DNA of 64,000 bases, from NCBI RefSeq assembly GCF_000153185.1, contig NZ_CH724150.1, positions 16,770 through 80,769 of the forward strand, in the 5' to 3' direction. The stretch comes from Reinekea blandensis MED297. Lineage in GTDB: Bacteria > Pseudomonadota > Gammaproteobacteria > Pseudomonadales > Natronospirillaceae. A model generated the notes under the pieces. That model had not been told where the DNA came from and searched no databases. It saw only the letters and a list, made by a program, of their open reading frames with translations. Shown piece by piece: positions 9,176-19,264 of the stretch (position 1 is the first letter of the stretch; each line of letters begins with the position of its first letter). Position numbers and translations under genes: made by a program.

Positions 9176-10732
9176 GTGATTACGCCAGTCGGAATATTCA
9201 TTCTCGCCTTGATCGCTCAGGGCATTATCGGTGCAGGCTTGGTTTTGAGCGGGCTGTCCCCGGTTATGGTGCTGCCTCTGTTGTTGACGCCTGTGCTGGT
9301 GTTTTTCCTGACCCGGAAGCTCTATGAACAGAGTGTCAGTGCTCGGAGAGTCGCTGAGCACGACGCCGTCGAAGCCCGGCGAGAAATTCAGAACGTTCGG
9401 CTGAGTGCCAATAAAGACCCTCTCACCGGTCTTAACAGTCGCCATTATGTTCGGGAGCGACTGGATGAGCTGCTGTCTGTAGCTACCAATCGAGGCCATT
9501 CTCTGGCCGTGCTTTACCTCGATATCGATTACTTTAAAGAGTTCAATGAAGCTCTGGGCCATACGCTGGGCAACCGCATATTGACTCAAATGGCGCAGCG
9601 ACTTAATTCACTGCTCAAGAAGGGCGATTTACTGGGTTACTACGGCGGTGACGAGTTCATCATTGTGCTGCCGGTTTTACACGACATGATGGCCGCAGAA
9701 ATGGTCGCGCGTCGTATTTTTAATGCCATGACGAATCCGATCTTGATTGACCATCATCAGCTTCAGGTGTCCCTCAGTATCGGCATCGCCATGGGACCGG
9801 TCGATGCTACTGACAGTGAGTCGCTGTTGCGACGTGCTGAAAGCGCTTTGAAAGACAGTAAATCCAAAGGCCGTAATGCTTACTCGTTTTACAGTCAGAG
9901 TCTGAATCAGTCAGCGTCCGAGCGGCTGAAAATGGACCAGTTGCTACGTGGTGCATTAGAGCGCAACGAGTTTTCAATCGTCTATCAGGCCATTGTCAGC
10001 GAGCAGGGGACGCGACTGAAGGGGTTTGAGGCCCTGATTCGCTGGAGCAGTCCTGAGCTGGGTCAGGTGTCACCCTCCGTCTTTATTCCGATTGCTGAGC
10101 AAATCGGACTGATCTCTGAAATCGGGTTGTGGGTGCTGAGGGAATCTGCTGAGCAGTTGAAGCTTTGGCAGTCCAGGTATGATCAGGCCATTGTGATGTC
10201 CATTAATGTGTCACCGAGACAGTTTCATGATGAATCTATCCTTCCGGCCGTAAAAGGGGTGATCAGTAAGACAGGTTTGCCTCCGGCGTCGTTACAGCTA
10301 GAGGTGACGGAAGGGCTCTTTTTGAGCGCTTCTGAGCGTACGCTGAACAATATTCGACTACTGAAGTCGTCGGGTATCCGGTTAGCTCTGGACGACTTCG
10401 GTACCGGTTTCTCATCTTTGTCATACCTGAATCAGCTGCCGTTTGACGTGTTGAAAATCGACAAGTCCTTTGTTGATGGTCTCGAAAACAACGACAAGGA
10501 TCAGGCCATGGTAATGGCCATCATTTCGATCGCTCACCGTTTGTCTATGGAAGTGGTCGTTGAAGGCGTCGAGACACCGCAACAGGTTCATGTTCTGCGT
10601 GAACTCTCTGCGGATGCGCTTCAGGGCTATTACTACAGTAAGCCGGTGTCTGCCCGGGAGGCTGAAGCTCGTTTTCTCAGTCAGTCCGGGTTATTGAATC
10701 TGAGTGAATCAATCTGGGATGAGCTTTCCTGA
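9176..10732 (+). CDS. Membrane-anchored GGDEF-EAL cyclic-di-GMP signalling protein
   Basis: With the GTG at 9176 the protein is 518 residues. Upstream in-frame starts overlap sufE and are unlikely; GCAGGG (9163-9168) supports this GTG. Order: two transmembrane helices (about 3-22 and 26-46), a coiled linker, a GGDEF domain with intact GGDEF (157-161) and a degenerate I-site (KKGD where RxxD is usual), then an EAL domain with EAL (285-287), SINVSPRQF, LEVTEG, LDDFGTG (405-411), KIDKSF and EGVET. All usual metal-binding and catalytic residues of an active phosphodiesterase are present, and the cyclase motif is intact too. Net direction of activity cannot be judged from sequence. Its link to the Fe-S operon upstream is unknown. 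Confidence 0.9.
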   Translation: MITPVGIFILALIAQGIIGAGLVLSGLSPVMVLPLLLTPVLVFFLTRKLYEQSVSARRVAEHDAVEARREIQNVRLSANKDPLTGLNSRHYVRERLDELLSVATNRGHSLAVLYLDIDYFKEFNEALGHTLGNRILTQMAQRLNSLLKKGDLLGYYGGDEFIIVLPVLHDMMAAEMVARRIFNAMTNPILIDHHQLQVSLSIGIAMGPVDATDSESLLRRAESALKDSKSKGRNAYSFYSQSLNQSASERLKMDQLLRGALERNEFSIVYQAIVSEQGTRLKGFEALIRWSSPELGQVSPSVFIPIAEQIGLISEIGLWVLRESAEQLKLWQSRYDQAIVMSINVSPRQFHDESILPAVKGVISKTGLPPASLQLEVTEGLFLSASERTLNNIRLLKSSGIRLALDDFGTGFSSLSYLNQLPFDVLKIDKSFVDGLENNDKDQAMVMAIISIAHRLSMEVVVEGVETPQQVHVLRELSADALQGYYYSKPVSAREAEARFLSQSGLLNLSESIWDELS

Positions 10733-10830
10733 CGCGCAGTAGCATGACATCTTTGCGGTAGTGTTCCCTTATTGTTCCTGTAAATGGTGGAAATTGGTCG
10801 CGAAGTCGTAAAAACCCGGCGGTGCGACGA

Positions 10831-10859
10831 TGGCATCCTTGGTGCTCTGTGCGTATAAT
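10831..10859 (+). promoter_or_regulatory. Probable ndk promoter
   Basis: A perfect -10 TATAAT (10854-10859) with a weak -35 TGGCAT (10831-10836) at 17-bp spacing lies about 40 bases before the ndk ATG. The -35 is poor, so an activator or another start cannot be excluded. Confidence 0.6.
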
Positions 10860-10900
10860 CCGCGCCCGACTAGAACAAAGACTATCCAGAGAGGACCCGA

Positions 10901-11326
10901 ATGGCGATTGAACGTACATTTTCAATTGTAAAACCCGATGCCGTAGCCCGTGATCTGATTGGCAAAGTGTACTCACGCTTTGAATCTGCCGGTCTGAAGA
11001 TCGTGGCATCTAAAATGATTCACATGACCAAAGAACAGGCGGAAGGCTTCTATGGCGAGCACAAAGAGCGCCCTTTCTTCCCGAATCTGGTAGAATTCAT
11101 GACTTCAGGCCCGGTGATGGTGCAGGTGCTTGAAGGCGACAATGCGATTGCTAAAAACCGTGAAATTATGGGCGCGACCAACCCTGCAGAAGCCGCAGCG
11201 GGAACGATCCGTCACGATTTTGCCAAGAGCATTGATGCGAACTCCGTTCATGGCTCGGATGCGCCAGCGTCTGCCGCTCGTGAAATTGCGTACTTTTTCG
11301 AAGAAAGTGAGATTTTCTCGCGCTAA
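10901..11326 (+). CDS. ndk: Nucleoside diphosphate kinase
   Basis: Ndk of 141 residues, the standard length. It moves the gamma phosphate from ATP to other nucleoside diphosphates through a phospho-histidine, His117 in NSVHGSD. The N-terminal [12 protein letters not shown] and the Kpn-loop region are intact. GAGAGGA precedes the ATG. It is a single-gene unit between its own promoter and the terminator at 11366, although ndk often precedes rlmN in gammaproteobacteria, as here. Confidence 0.98.
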   Translation: MAIERTFSIVKPDAVARDLIGKVYSRFESAGLKIVASKMIHMTKEQAEGFYGEHKERPFFPNLVEFMTSGPVMVQVLEGDNAIAKNREIMGATNPAEAAAGTIRHDFAKSIDANSVHGSDAPASAAREIAYFFEESEIFSR

Positions 11327-11365
11327 AGTACCGGCAGCCACCATGGCTGCCTCAGCTTGATTCAG

Positions 11366-11400
11366 AAAGGGAGGCCCGTGATGACACAGGCCTCCCTTTT
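11366..11400 (+). terminator. Rho-independent terminator after ndk
   Basis: An 11-bp stem (AAAGGGAGGCC at 11366-11376 with GGCCTCCCTTT at 11389-11399), 12-nt loop and short T run, 40 bases after the ndk stop. It insulates ndk from rlmN. Confidence 0.85.
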
Positions 11401-11467
11401 GAGTCTTGGAACCGGCGGTTGAATCGCTTATCAGCGGCCGACAATGCAACAAATCAGGTATACAGGT

Positions 11468-12628
11468 ATGACCGAATCAACGGCGAAAGTGAATCTGCTC
11501 GGCATGGGCATGGCCGCGATGGAACGCTTTTTCACAGAAGAACTGGGTGAGAAACGTTTCCGCGCGACTCAGGTGCTGAAGTGGATTCATCAGCGTGGCG
11601 TGGATGATTTCGACGATATGACGGATGTCAGTAAGTCATTGCGCGAAAAACTGAAAGCCGTTGCTGTCATTGATGCGCCGGAAGTCACCTTTAAAAAGTT
11701 TTCAAAAGACGGCACCCGGAAATGGGTTATGAAAATGCCCGGCGGCAGTGCGGTTGAAACCGTCTATATCCCGGAAGATGATCGCGGCACGCTGTGTGTT
11801 TCCTCGCAGATTGGTTGCGCTTTGGATTGCTCTTTTTGCTCAACGGGTAAACAGGGCTTTAACCGGGACCTCAGTGCTGCCGAGATTATCGGCCAGCTGT
11901 GGGTTGCTGCGCGGTCCTGGGATGAGCCGGGGAAAAAGCGCGAGCGTCATGTGACGAACGTTGTCATGATGGGCATGGGCGAACCGCTGTTGAATTACGA
12001 TAACGTCGTCGAAGCCATGAACCTGATGATGGAAGATAATGCCTATGGCTTGTCCAAGCGCCGGGTGACGCTGTCAACGTCAGGCGTCGTGCCGAGAATT
12101 CTGGATCTGGCCGAAGAAACCGATGTTTCAATGGCACTGTCACTGCATGCACCTAACGATGCCCTGCGTAACGAGCTGGTGCCGCTGAACAAACGCTACG
12201 GTTTGAAGCAAACACTTGACGCAGTGAACACCTATTTCGCGCGATTGCCGGATAAGCGAGTTCCGACCATTGAGTATACCTTGATTAATGAGGTGAATGA
12301 TAAGCCTGAACATGCACACGAGCTGGTGGATTTGCTCCGTGAAACACCTTGTAAAATCAACCTCATTCCGTTTAATCCGTTCCCGAACTCAGGCTATGAG
12401 CGCCCCAGTAACAATCGTATTCACCGGTTTAAGGACATTTTGCATCAGGCTGGATACAATGTAACAGTTCGTAAAACCCGGGGTGATGATATTGATGCCG
12501 CCTGCGGGCAGTTAGTCGGACAGGTGGCGGACAAAACCCGACGATCCGTGCGGTTCATTGAAGCCGTTGAACTGGGCCAGACGGCTGCTGTTGTTGCCTC
12601 AACGAAAAATCAACGGAGACTTTCGTAA
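11468..12628 (+). CDS. rlmN: Dual-specificity 23S rRNA/tRNA adenine-C2 methyltransferase RlmN
   Basis: Radical SAM enzyme that methylates C2 of A2503 in 23S rRNA and A37 in some tRNAs. The cluster motif CALDCSFC (Cys117, Cys121, Cys124) and the methyl-carrying cysteine (Cys346 in DAACGQL) are present. I prefer the ATG at 11468 (386 residues, AGG at 11456-11458, N-terminus [11 protein letters not shown] aligns with E. coli) over the ATG at 11444, which adds eight residues. First gene of the conserved run to der; its TAA overlaps the pilW ATG by one base. Confidence 0.95.
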   Translation: MTESTAKVNLLGMGMAAMERFFTEELGEKRFRATQVLKWIHQRGVDDFDDMTDVSKSLREKLKAVAVIDAPEVTFKKFSKDGTRKWVMKMPGGSAVETVYIPEDDRGTLCVSSQIGCALDCSFCSTGKQGFNRDLSAAEIIGQLWVAARSWDEPGKKRERHVTNVVMMGMGEPLLNYDNVVEAMNLMMEDNAYGLSKRRVTLSTSGVVPRILDLAEETDVSMALSLHAPNDALRNELVPLNKRYGLKQTLDAVNTYFARLPDKRVPTIEYTLINEVNDKPEHAHELVDLLRETPCKINLIPFNPFPNSGYERPSNNRIHRFKDILHQAGYNVTVRKTRGDDIDAACGQLVGQVADKTRRSVRFIEAVELGQTAAVVASTKNQRRLS

Positions 12629-13422
12629 TGCGTTCAGGTGTCAGACTCTTTGGGCTGGTGGTGTTGCTGACCACGGTACTTACCGGCTGTATCACAACAA
12701 CGATCAGCCCTTATGACGATAAAAAAGATCTGGAAAAAGCCGAGCAGACCTACATCCAGATTGGCTATGACTATTTCCAGAAAGGCAACATGCTTGAGGC
12801 CAAAAAGGCACTGACCCGGGCGCTGGATTTGAACAGCCGCTCATCGGGTGCGCATCTGGGGCTGGCCCGGGTCTTTGAACGGGAGCTGGAGTACGATCTG
12901 GCGGATGATCATTTCGGCAAGGCCCTGCGTTACTCAGACGATACTGAAATTATGTTCCAGTACGGCGTCTATCTTTATAACCGAGGTGAATACAAAGATT
13001 CTTATCGTCAGTTCCGCGATGTGCTGAAAGATACCCTCTATGTTCGTCGGGCACAGGCCTTTGAATACCAGGCGGTGGTCTCAGCACGGCTGGCGAAAAC
13101 CGAAGAAGCGATCGAGTACTATCAACGCGCCATCGCTCTGAACAAGATGATGTCAAACAGTTATCTGGGATTAGCGCGCATTTACCACAACCGGGATGAT
13201 TATCGGTTGGCGTATAATTATTACACGGGTTTTCTTGATCTGGTGCGGTCGCAGCTGTCGCGTCATAACGCCGCCAGCCTCTGGTTAGGCATTCAACTCG
13301 CTTCTGAGTTGGGGGATGCCAATGTCTTGTCATCACTTGAGTTGCAGTTGCGAAACCGCTTTTCCGACTCTAATGAGTATCAGCTTTATCAGGCCTGGAA
13401 AGCCGAACAGGATGCGGCATGA
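12628..13422 (+). CDS. pilW: Type IV pilus biogenesis/stability lipoprotein PilW (PilF)
   Basis: A 264-residue outer-membrane lipoprotein with a signal peptide ending in lipobox LTGC (lipid Cys21), followed by tandem TPR helices (about 38-230; e.g. [20 protein letters not shown]). PilW/PilF helps the PilQ secretin assemble into multimers. Placement between rlmN and ispG is the conserved gammaproteobacterial position. In many relatives rodZ sits next in this run; here ispG follows directly, overlapping by 4 bases. Confidence 0.92.
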   Translation: MRSGVRLFGLVVLLTTVLTGCITTTISPYDDKKDLEKAEQTYIQIGYDYFQKGNMLEAKKALTRALDLNSRSSGAHLGLARVFERELEYDLADDHFGKALRYSDDTEIMFQYGVYLYNRGEYKDSYRQFRDVLKDTLYVRRAQAFEYQAVVSARLAKTEEAIEYYQRAIALNKMMSNSYLGLARIYHNRDDYRLAYNYYTGFLDLVRSQLSRHNAASLWLGIQLASELGDANVLSSLELQLRNRFSDSNEYQLYQAWKAEQDAA

Positions 13423-14537
13423 ATAAACAGCACGAGAGCCCGATTAAACGACGAAAGTCTCGTAAGATTTGGGTTGGGGACGTTCCCGTCGGTGGTGATG
13501 CGCCGATATCCGTACAATCTATGACCAACACCGAAACCACGGATGTAGCAGCGACCGTCGCTCAGATCCAGGCACTGGAAAAAGCAGGTGCAGATTTGGT
13601 ACGCGTTTCCGTGCCGACCATGGAAGCCGCTGAAGCCTTTGGTAAGATTCGGTCGCAGGTGAATATTCCGCTGATCTCCGACATTCATTTTGATTATCGC
13701 ATTGCCTTGCGGGTGGCAGAGCTCGGCGTGGATTGTCTGCGTATTAATCCGGGCAACATCGGCCGTGAAGACCGCGTCCGGGCAGTCGTAGATGCCGCAC
13801 GAGATAAAAATATCCCGATTCGTATCGGAGTCAATGCCGGTTCACTGGAAAAAGATCTGCAAAAAAAATATGGCGAACCGACGCCCGAAGCATTGGTCGA
13901 GTCGGCCATGCGTCACATCGATATTCTCGATCGCCTGGATTACCCAAACTTTAAACTGAGCCTGAAGGCCTCGGACGTCTTTATGACCGTTGCAGCCTAT
14001 CGTCTGATCGCCGACCAGATTGAGCAACCACTGCATTTGGGGATTACCGAAGCCGGCGGCTTGCGCAGTGGTACGGTCAAATCGTCAGTCGGCTTGGGAA
14101 TGTTGCTGATGGACGGCATCGGTGACACGATCCGGGTATCGTTAGCGGCAGATCCGGTCGAAGAAATCAAAGTTGGTTTCGACATCCTCAAAAGTCTTCG
14201 CCTGCGCAATAAAGGGATTAACTTCATCGCCTGTCCGAGTTGCTCGCGACAGAATTTCGATGTCATTAACACCATGAACCAACTTGAAGGTCGGCTGGAT
14301 GATGTACTGACACCACTGGATGTCGCTGTCATTGGCTGTGTGGTCAACGGTCCGGGTGAAGCGAAAGAAGCCGACCTTGGCATTACCGGCGGTAGCCCAA
14401 ATAATCTGGTGTATGTTGGCGGTGCTCCGGACCATAAAGTGGACAATGAGGCGTTGGTGGATCATTTCGAGAAGCTGATCCGCGAGAAAGTCAAAGAGAA
14501 AGCTGAACAAGATCAAGCAATTATTGCAAAGGACTAA
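13419..14537 (+). CDS. ispG: (E)-4-hydroxy-3-methylbut-2-enyl-diphosphate synthase
   Basis: IspG/GcpE of 372 residues, the same length as E. coli. It is a [4Fe-4S] enzyme of the MEP isoprenoid pathway, reducing MEcPP to HMBPP. Cluster ligands lie in [13 protein letters not shown] and [12 protein letters not shown]. It overlaps pilW by 4 bases and is followed by hisS after 12 bases. Confidence 0.98.
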   Translation: MNKQHESPIKRRKSRKIWVGDVPVGGDAPISVQSMTNTETTDVAATVAQIQALEKAGADLVRVSVPTMEAAEAFGKIRSQVNIPLISDIHFDYRIALRVAELGVDCLRINPGNIGREDRVRAVVDAARDKNIPIRIGVNAGSLEKDLQKKYGEPTPEALVESAMRHIDILDRLDYPNFKLSLKASDVFMTVAAYRLIADQIEQPLHLGITEAGGLRSGTVKSSVGLGMLLMDGIGDTIRVSLAADPVEEIKVGFDILKSLRLRNKGINFIACPSCSRQNFDVINTMNQLEGRLDDVLTPLDVAVIGCVVNGPGEAKEADLGITGGSPNNLVYVGGAPDHKVDNEALVDHFEKLIREKVKEKAEQDQAIIAKD

Positions 14538-14549
14538 GGAGACCATCGG

Positions 14550-15827
14550 TTGTCAACTCTGCAATCCATCCGCGGCATGAATGACATTCTGCCGTCCGAT
14601 AGCCCAATGTGGCAGTATCTGGAATCTCAGGTAAAGGCCGTTTTAAATCAGTACGGATATCGTGAAGTCCGTATGCCGATTGTTGAAGTGACGGAACTGT
14701 TTGCCCGCGGTGTGGGGGAACATACTGACATTGTCGAAAAAGAAATGTATACCTTTCGCGACCGTAACGACGACAGCCTGACGCTGCGTCCGGAAGGTAC
14801 GGCCGGGTGTGTCCGGGCGGCTCTTCAGCACGGCTTGCTTCACAATCAGGTACAGCGGCTTTGGTATCAGGGTCCGATGTTCCGATATGAACGACCTCAG
14901 AAAGGCCGTTATCGTCAGTTTTACCAAATCGGCGTGGAAACTTTTGGCATGGCAGGCGCCGATATCGACGCTGAACTGATTTTGCTCACGCATCGATTGT
15001 TCCGTCAGTTGGGAATTTCTGACTCTCTGACTCTGCATTTGAATACGTTGGGCAGCGCAGAAGCGCGTTCGCGATATCGCAAAGCATTGGTCGACTATCT
15101 CGAGGGCGTTAAAGATCAGTTGGACGAAGACAGTCAGCGTCGTCTATACGTCAATCCGTTACGCATTCTGGACAGTAAGTCGGCATCGACTCAGGCGTTG
15201 TTGAACGATGCGCCTCGTTTTGAAGACTACATCGATAATGAGTCTAAAGCTCATTTCGAGGAACTGTGCCGATTGCTGGATGAAAACGGATTGCCTTATG
15301 TGGTCAATCCTCGCTTGGTCCGAGGCTTGGACTATTACACAAAAACGGTCTTCGAATGGATGACGGATGCACTGGGTGCGCAGGGGACCGTGTGTGGCGG
15401 TGGTCGTTATGATGGTCTGGTGCCGATGCTGGGCGGCAAAGAGACACCCGCGTCCGGATTTGCCATGGGCATGGAGCGGCTGTTGCTATTGTTGCAGACG
15501 TTGGATGTGATTCCGGAGAGTATTTATCAGACGGTCGATGTTTATCTGGTTGCCGCCGGGGAACTGGCGACCCGTAAAGCGATGGCCCTGGCTGAACAGG
15601 TACGCACGGACTGTGAAGGTGTCCGGCTGCAGTTGAACTGCGGCGGTGGCAGCTTTAAAAGCCAGATGAAAAAGGCTGATAAGTCAGGTGCCCGTTTCGC
15701 CCTGATTTTAGGTGATGATGAAGCGGCCGAATCCCGCGTTCAGATCAAAGATTTACAAGGAAATCACGAGCAACAGTCGGTTAGCTGGGCTGAGGTGGCT
15801 GAAGTTTTAACCCGGCTGGGTTTATAA
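14550..15827 (+). CDS. hisS: Histidyl-tRNA synthetase
   Basis: Class II synthetase of 425 residues that charges tRNA-His. Motif 2 ([18 protein letters not shown]), the histidine motif ([15 protein letters not shown]), motif 3 ([10 protein letters not shown]) and a C-terminal anticodon-binding domain are visible. The start is TTG at 14550, fixed by AAGGAGA (14536-14542) 7 bases upstream and by alignment of [11 protein letters not shown] with other HisRS N-termini. No ATG fits. Confidence 0.97.
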   Translation: MSTLQSIRGMNDILPSDSPMWQYLESQVKAVLNQYGYREVRMPIVEVTELFARGVGEHTDIVEKEMYTFRDRNDDSLTLRPEGTAGCVRAALQHGLLHNQVQRLWYQGPMFRYERPQKGRYRQFYQIGVETFGMAGADIDAELILLTHRLFRQLGISDSLTLHLNTLGSAEARSRYRKALVDYLEGVKDQLDEDSQRRLYVNPLRILDSKSASTQALLNDAPRFEDYIDNESKAHFEELCRLLDENGLPYVVNPRLVRGLDYYTKTVFEWMTDALGAQGTVCGGGRYDGLVPMLGGKETPASGFAMGMERLLLLLQTLDVIPESIYQTVDVYLVAAGELATRKAMALAEQVRTDCEGVRLQLNCGGGSFKSQMKKADKSGARFALILGDDEAAESRVQIKDLQGNHEQQSVSWAEVAEVLTRLGL

Positions 15828-15935
15828 TCGGCGATCGAAACTGTTGATAATCAAGACGTTAGGCCACTATTGGCCTGTCGGAAATTGAATCAGACCGCGA
15901 TTGACGGTCCACTGTGTTATTGGGAGTAACAAAGC

Positions 15936-16568
15936 GTGTACGATACCGATCAGGAACAGATTGAAGCCATTAAGCGTTGGTGGAGTCAGAATGCAAATTG
16001 GGTTATTGGCGCGATCGTGTTGTTCTTCGCCAGCTATGTCGGTTACAACTGGTATGTTTCATCAACGGAACAGCACCGACTGGAGGCTTCAACGACTTAT
16101 GAGCAGCTGTTGGAAGCGGTCACGGCGGAACAGGGCAACTCAGAGGAGCAGGATCGTCTGACTCGTTTGCTGAAAACCGATTACAGCGATCTCAGTTATG
16201 CCTCGATGGCGGCACTGCTGGCGGCGGAAGCTGCTGTGGAATCAGAAGATTATGACGCCGCGTTGACTGAGTTGAACTGGGCGGCTGACCATGCCGACAG
16301 CGCTTTGTTACCGGTGATTCACTATCGTACCGCGATGGTTCAATACCAGCTCGACCAATTGGATACCGCGCTGGCCACTTTGGATAAGATCAAAGGCGAA
16401 GGCCATCAGGCTGTAACCTTTGAACTGAAAGGCGACATCTTGTTGGCTCAGGGAAATATCGATGATGCCCGGTCGGCGTATCAGGCGGCACTGGATCTGA
16501 GCTCGGATCAAAGCATTAATAACCCTTACCTGAAGATTAAACTGGATGACCTGGCCGTTGCTGAATAA
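15936..16568 (+). CDS. yfgM: YfgM-like membrane-anchored TPR protein (SecYEG-associated)
   Basis: A 210-residue protein of the YfgM/UPF0070 family: short cytoplasmic N-terminus, one transmembrane helix (about 22-40), then a periplasmic helical TPR-like domain. In E. coli YfgM works with PpiD at the Sec translocon. The start is GTG at 15936 with GGGAG (15922-15926). The gap of 108 bases after hisS is the largest inside this run and could hold a secondary promoter. Residue-level conservation is low in this family; gene order is the stronger evidence. Confidence 0.9.
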   Translation: MYDTDQEQIEAIKRWWSQNANWVIGAIVLFFASYVGYNWYVSSTEQHRLEASTTYEQLLEAVTAEQGNSEEQDRLTRLLKTDYSDLSYASMAALLAAEAAVESEDYDAALTELNWAADHADSALLPVIHYRTAMVQYQLDQLDTALATLDKIKGEGHQAVTFELKGDILLAQGNIDDARSAYQAALDLSSDQSINNPYLKIKLDDLAVAE

Positions 16569-17724
16569 ATCTCCTGTGGCTCGCGCTATAACAGTTGCGC
16601 TGTCTGTCTGGCTGACGGCCTGCGCCAGCGGTGGTCTGCGTGAGACGCCGAAAGCCTTGCCGGACCCGTTGCCGCAAGAGGCTGAGGTAGCTATCGAGTG
16701 GTGGCACATTCTGGGTGACCAGTACGCCGATAAATCCATTGCCGGTTTGAAACCCACCGTCGCAGAATCCGGTGATCGTATAATCACCGCGTTAGCGAGT
16801 GGTGAGCTGTTGGCGATTGATGCGCAAGGAAAAGTGACTCGGCTTGGAGATCTCGGTGTCAGCATTACTTCGCCGGTGACACTCGACAGTAATCAACTGA
16901 TCCTGGCCGATGAACAGGGGAATGTGCGTGTCGTCACCGAAGATCTGACCCCGGTATGGACCCTGGCCTTGAATGCTCTGGTCACTGAAGCGCCGCTGGT
17001 CACAGATGAACGTGTGTTTGTGCAATCGATTGATGGGCGCATCAGTGCCATTGAGCGTATTACCGGACGTTTATTGTGGAGCTTTCAGGATGCTGAGCCG
17101 GACTTGACCCTGACCGGAACCAGTCGCCCGGTGTTGGTGTCCACAGCTCAGGGCGATGCTTTGGTCTCCGGACTGGCGAATGGCAAGCTGGTGGCCATCA
17201 GTGTCGTCGATGGTTCCGTTATCTGGGAATACCGCATTACCCGAGCAAGCGGCAAGACCGAAGTCAGCCGGTTGGTCGATGTCGACGCACAAACCACACT
17301 TTTGGGTAGCCGTTTAATCGCATCCAGTTACCAGGGTGACCTGGTCGTGATCGATGCTGCGACTGGACGGGTACTTCAGGCGAGACCGTTTTCTACCTAT
17401 CGGTCCATTCTGGCCGAAGACGAGGTCTGGTTTGGCGTCAAAGCGAACTCACATGTTGTGGCGATGGATCCGGCGACGCTCGAAGAGCGCTGGGTCAATG
17501 ATGACCTTGAGTTTCGTCAGGTCAGTGAACTGGTGCGTCTCGGTGACGTGCTGGTGATGACTGACCGGGAAGGCTGGTTGCATGTGCTTGATGTGCACAG
17601 TGGGGACTATCTCGGGGCTAGACACATCGATTGGCAAGGGGTTCAGCGGGAGCCAGTGCCATTCTCCGACGGTGTCCTGGTACAGGGCGACAGTACCCGT
17701 CTCAAGTTTATCAAAATTCGCTGA
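16546..17724 (+). CDS. bamB: Outer membrane protein assembly lipoprotein BamB
   Basis: Lipoprotein subunit of the BAM complex, 392 residues from the ATG at 16546. The N-terminus is a signal peptide with lipobox LTAC; the rest is an eight-bladed beta-propeller of PQQ-like repeats (e.g. GRISAIERITGRLLWSFQ, GKLVAISVVDGSVIWEY). The start overlaps yfgM by 23 bases and has no convincing Shine-Dalgarno; TTG at 16558 or GTG at 16576 would give shorter, equally plausible signal peptides. A hairpin follows at 17729-17758. Confidence 0.93.
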   Translation: MTWPLLNKSPVARAITVALSVWLTACASGGLRETPKALPDPLPQEAEVAIEWWHILGDQYADKSIAGLKPTVAESGDRIITALASGELLAIDAQGKVTRLGDLGVSITSPVTLDSNQLILADEQGNVRVVTEDLTPVWTLALNALVTEAPLVTDERVFVQSIDGRISAIERITGRLLWSFQDAEPDLTLTGTSRPVLVSTAQGDALVSGLANGKLVAISVVDGSVIWEYRITRASGKTEVSRLVDVDAQTTLLGSRLIASSYQGDLVVIDAATGRVLQARPFSTYRSILAEDEVWFGVKANSHVVAMDPATLEERWVNDDLEFRQVSELVRLGDVLVMTDREGWLHVLDVHSGDYLGARHIDWQGVQREPVPFSDGVLVQGDSTRLKFIKIR

Positions 17725-17728
17725 TCAT

Positions 17729-17758
17729 CTGCCCCGGTTTGGAACTGGACCGGGGCAG
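17729..17758 (+). repeat. Strong hairpin between bamB and der, without T tract
   Basis: CTGCCCCGGT (17729-17738) pairs perfectly with ACCGGGGCAG (17749-17758) around a 10-nt loop, just after the bamB stop. No run of T follows, so it is not a standard terminator; it may stabilise the upstream mRNA or tune der expression. Confidence 0.7.
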
Positions 17759-17827
17759 GTGGAAGAAACCACTCAATTTAAAATCCAGCTACACTGAATG
17801 CATTAATCACGGGAAACGTTCCAGACT

Positions 17828-19204
17828 ATGACACCGGTAATTGCCCTGGTCGGGCGCCCAAATGTGGGCAAATCAACACTCTTCAATCGTTTTACCCGCA
17901 CGCGAGACGCGCTGGTGGCTGATTGGTCTGGTCTCACCCGGGATCGAAAGTACGGTGATGGCAAGCTTGGCGAGCGTCCTTTTATTGTGATTGATACCGG
18001 TGGTGTCAGTGGCTTTGAAGAAGGGCTTGATGAAGCCATGGCGCGTCAGAGTTTTGCCGCCATTGATGAAGCGGATGCGGTGCTGTTTTTGGTTGATGGG
18101 CAAAGTGGTATTACGTCGGCTGACTCGTTCTTAGCTGAACATCTGCGAAAAACGCAAAAGTCGGTCACTCTGGTGGTGAACAAAACCGATGGTCGAGACC
18201 CCGATGTTGCTGTCGCTGACTTTTATGAGCTTGGTCTGGGTGAACCCGTCGCCATTGCTGCTTCTCAGAATCGTGGTGTCCGCTCGCTGCTGGAAGATGT
18301 GTTAGAGCAGTTCCCTGAGCCTATTGAACAGATCGACCCAATGGAAGACGATTCCATTCGTCTGGCGATTATTGGTCGGCCTAATGTGGGTAAGTCGACC
18401 TTGGTCAATCGAATGCTCGGAGAAGATCGGGTCGTGGTTTATGACCATCCCGGTACCACCATGGACAGTATTTACATTCCTTACGAACGCCACGGCAAAG
18501 CTTACACCCTGATTGATACGGCGGGTGTCCGACGTCGTAAGAACATCACCGAAGCCGTCGAAAAGTTCTCGATCGTGAAAACGCTTCAGGCCATTCAGGA
18601 CGCCAATGTTGTGGTTTTAGTCATCGACGCCCAGGATGGACTGGTCGATCAGGACATGCATATGCTGGGTTTTGCGTTGGAATCGGGCCGGGCGTTGGTT
18701 ATTGCCATCAATAAATGGGACGGCCTGTCAGAAGAAAAGAAAGACAGCATTAAAACGGCCATTGACCGCCGAATGCCGTTTCTGGATTGGGCTGACATGC
18801 ATTTTATCTCAGCGCTGCACGGTACCAATGTGGGTCACCTGTATGAGTCCGTTGAAGAAGCTTATGACGGTGCGCGCAGCAAATGGAGCACCAACCATCT
18901 GACGAACCTGATGCAGGGTGTGGTCGAAATGCACCAGCCACCGATGGTCGGCGGTCGACGCATTAAGTTGCGCTATGCGCACCAGGGCGGCTCAAATCCG
19001 CCTATCGTCGTGATACATGGTAACCAGTTGAATAAACTGCCGGGCAGTTACAAGCGGTATCTGGAAAACGCATTTCGTAAAGCGATGGGTGTGCGTGGTA
19101 CGCCTATTCGTTTTGAGTTCCGGACCGGTGACAACCCTTATGATGATGCCGCGAAGGGTCGCCGTTCTAACAAACCCAAAGATCGGCGCGGAAATCGCCG
19201 TTAG
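17828..19204 (+). CDS. der: Ribosome biogenesis GTPase Der (EngA)
   Basis: Essential double-GTPase of 458 residues acting in 50S maturation. Two G domains each begin with GRPNVGKST (9-17 and 183-191), with DTGG and DTAG switch motifs and NKxD boxes (NKTD, NKWD), followed by a KH-like C-terminal domain and a basic tail ([16 protein letters not shown]). Last gene of the run, closed by the terminator at 19211. Confidence 0.98.
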   Translation: MTPVIALVGRPNVGKSTLFNRFTRTRDALVADWSGLTRDRKYGDGKLGERPFIVIDTGGVSGFEEGLDEAMARQSFAAIDEADAVLFLVDGQSGITSADSFLAEHLRKTQKSVTLVVNKTDGRDPDVAVADFYELGLGEPVAIAASQNRGVRSLLEDVLEQFPEPIEQIDPMEDDSIRLAIIGRPNVGKSTLVNRMLGEDRVVVYDHPGTTMDSIYIPYERHGKAYTLIDTAGVRRRKNITEAVEKFSIVKTLQAIQDANVVVLVIDAQDGLVDQDMHMLGFALESGRALVIAINKWDGLSEEKKDSIKTAIDRRMPFLDWADMHFISALHGTNVGHLYESVEEAYDGARSKWSTNHLTNLMQGVVEMHQPPMVGGRRIKLRYAHQGGSNPPIVVIHGNQLNKLPGSYKRYLENAFRKAMGVRGTPIRFEFRTGDNPYDDAAKGRRSNKPKDRRGNRR

Positions 19205-19210
19205 AACTGA

Positions 19211-19236
19211 AAAAGCCCGGTTATCCGGGCTTTTTT
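19211..19236 (+). terminator. Rho-independent terminator after der
   Basis: AAAAGCCCGG (19211-19220) pairs with CCGGGCTTTT (19225-19234) around a TTAT loop, ending in a six-T run (19231-19236). The A-rich 5' side may make it work for the converging xseA transcript as well. Confidence 0.92.
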
Positions 19237-19264
19237 GTGTCTGTTTTATACTTCTGTAGTGGCT

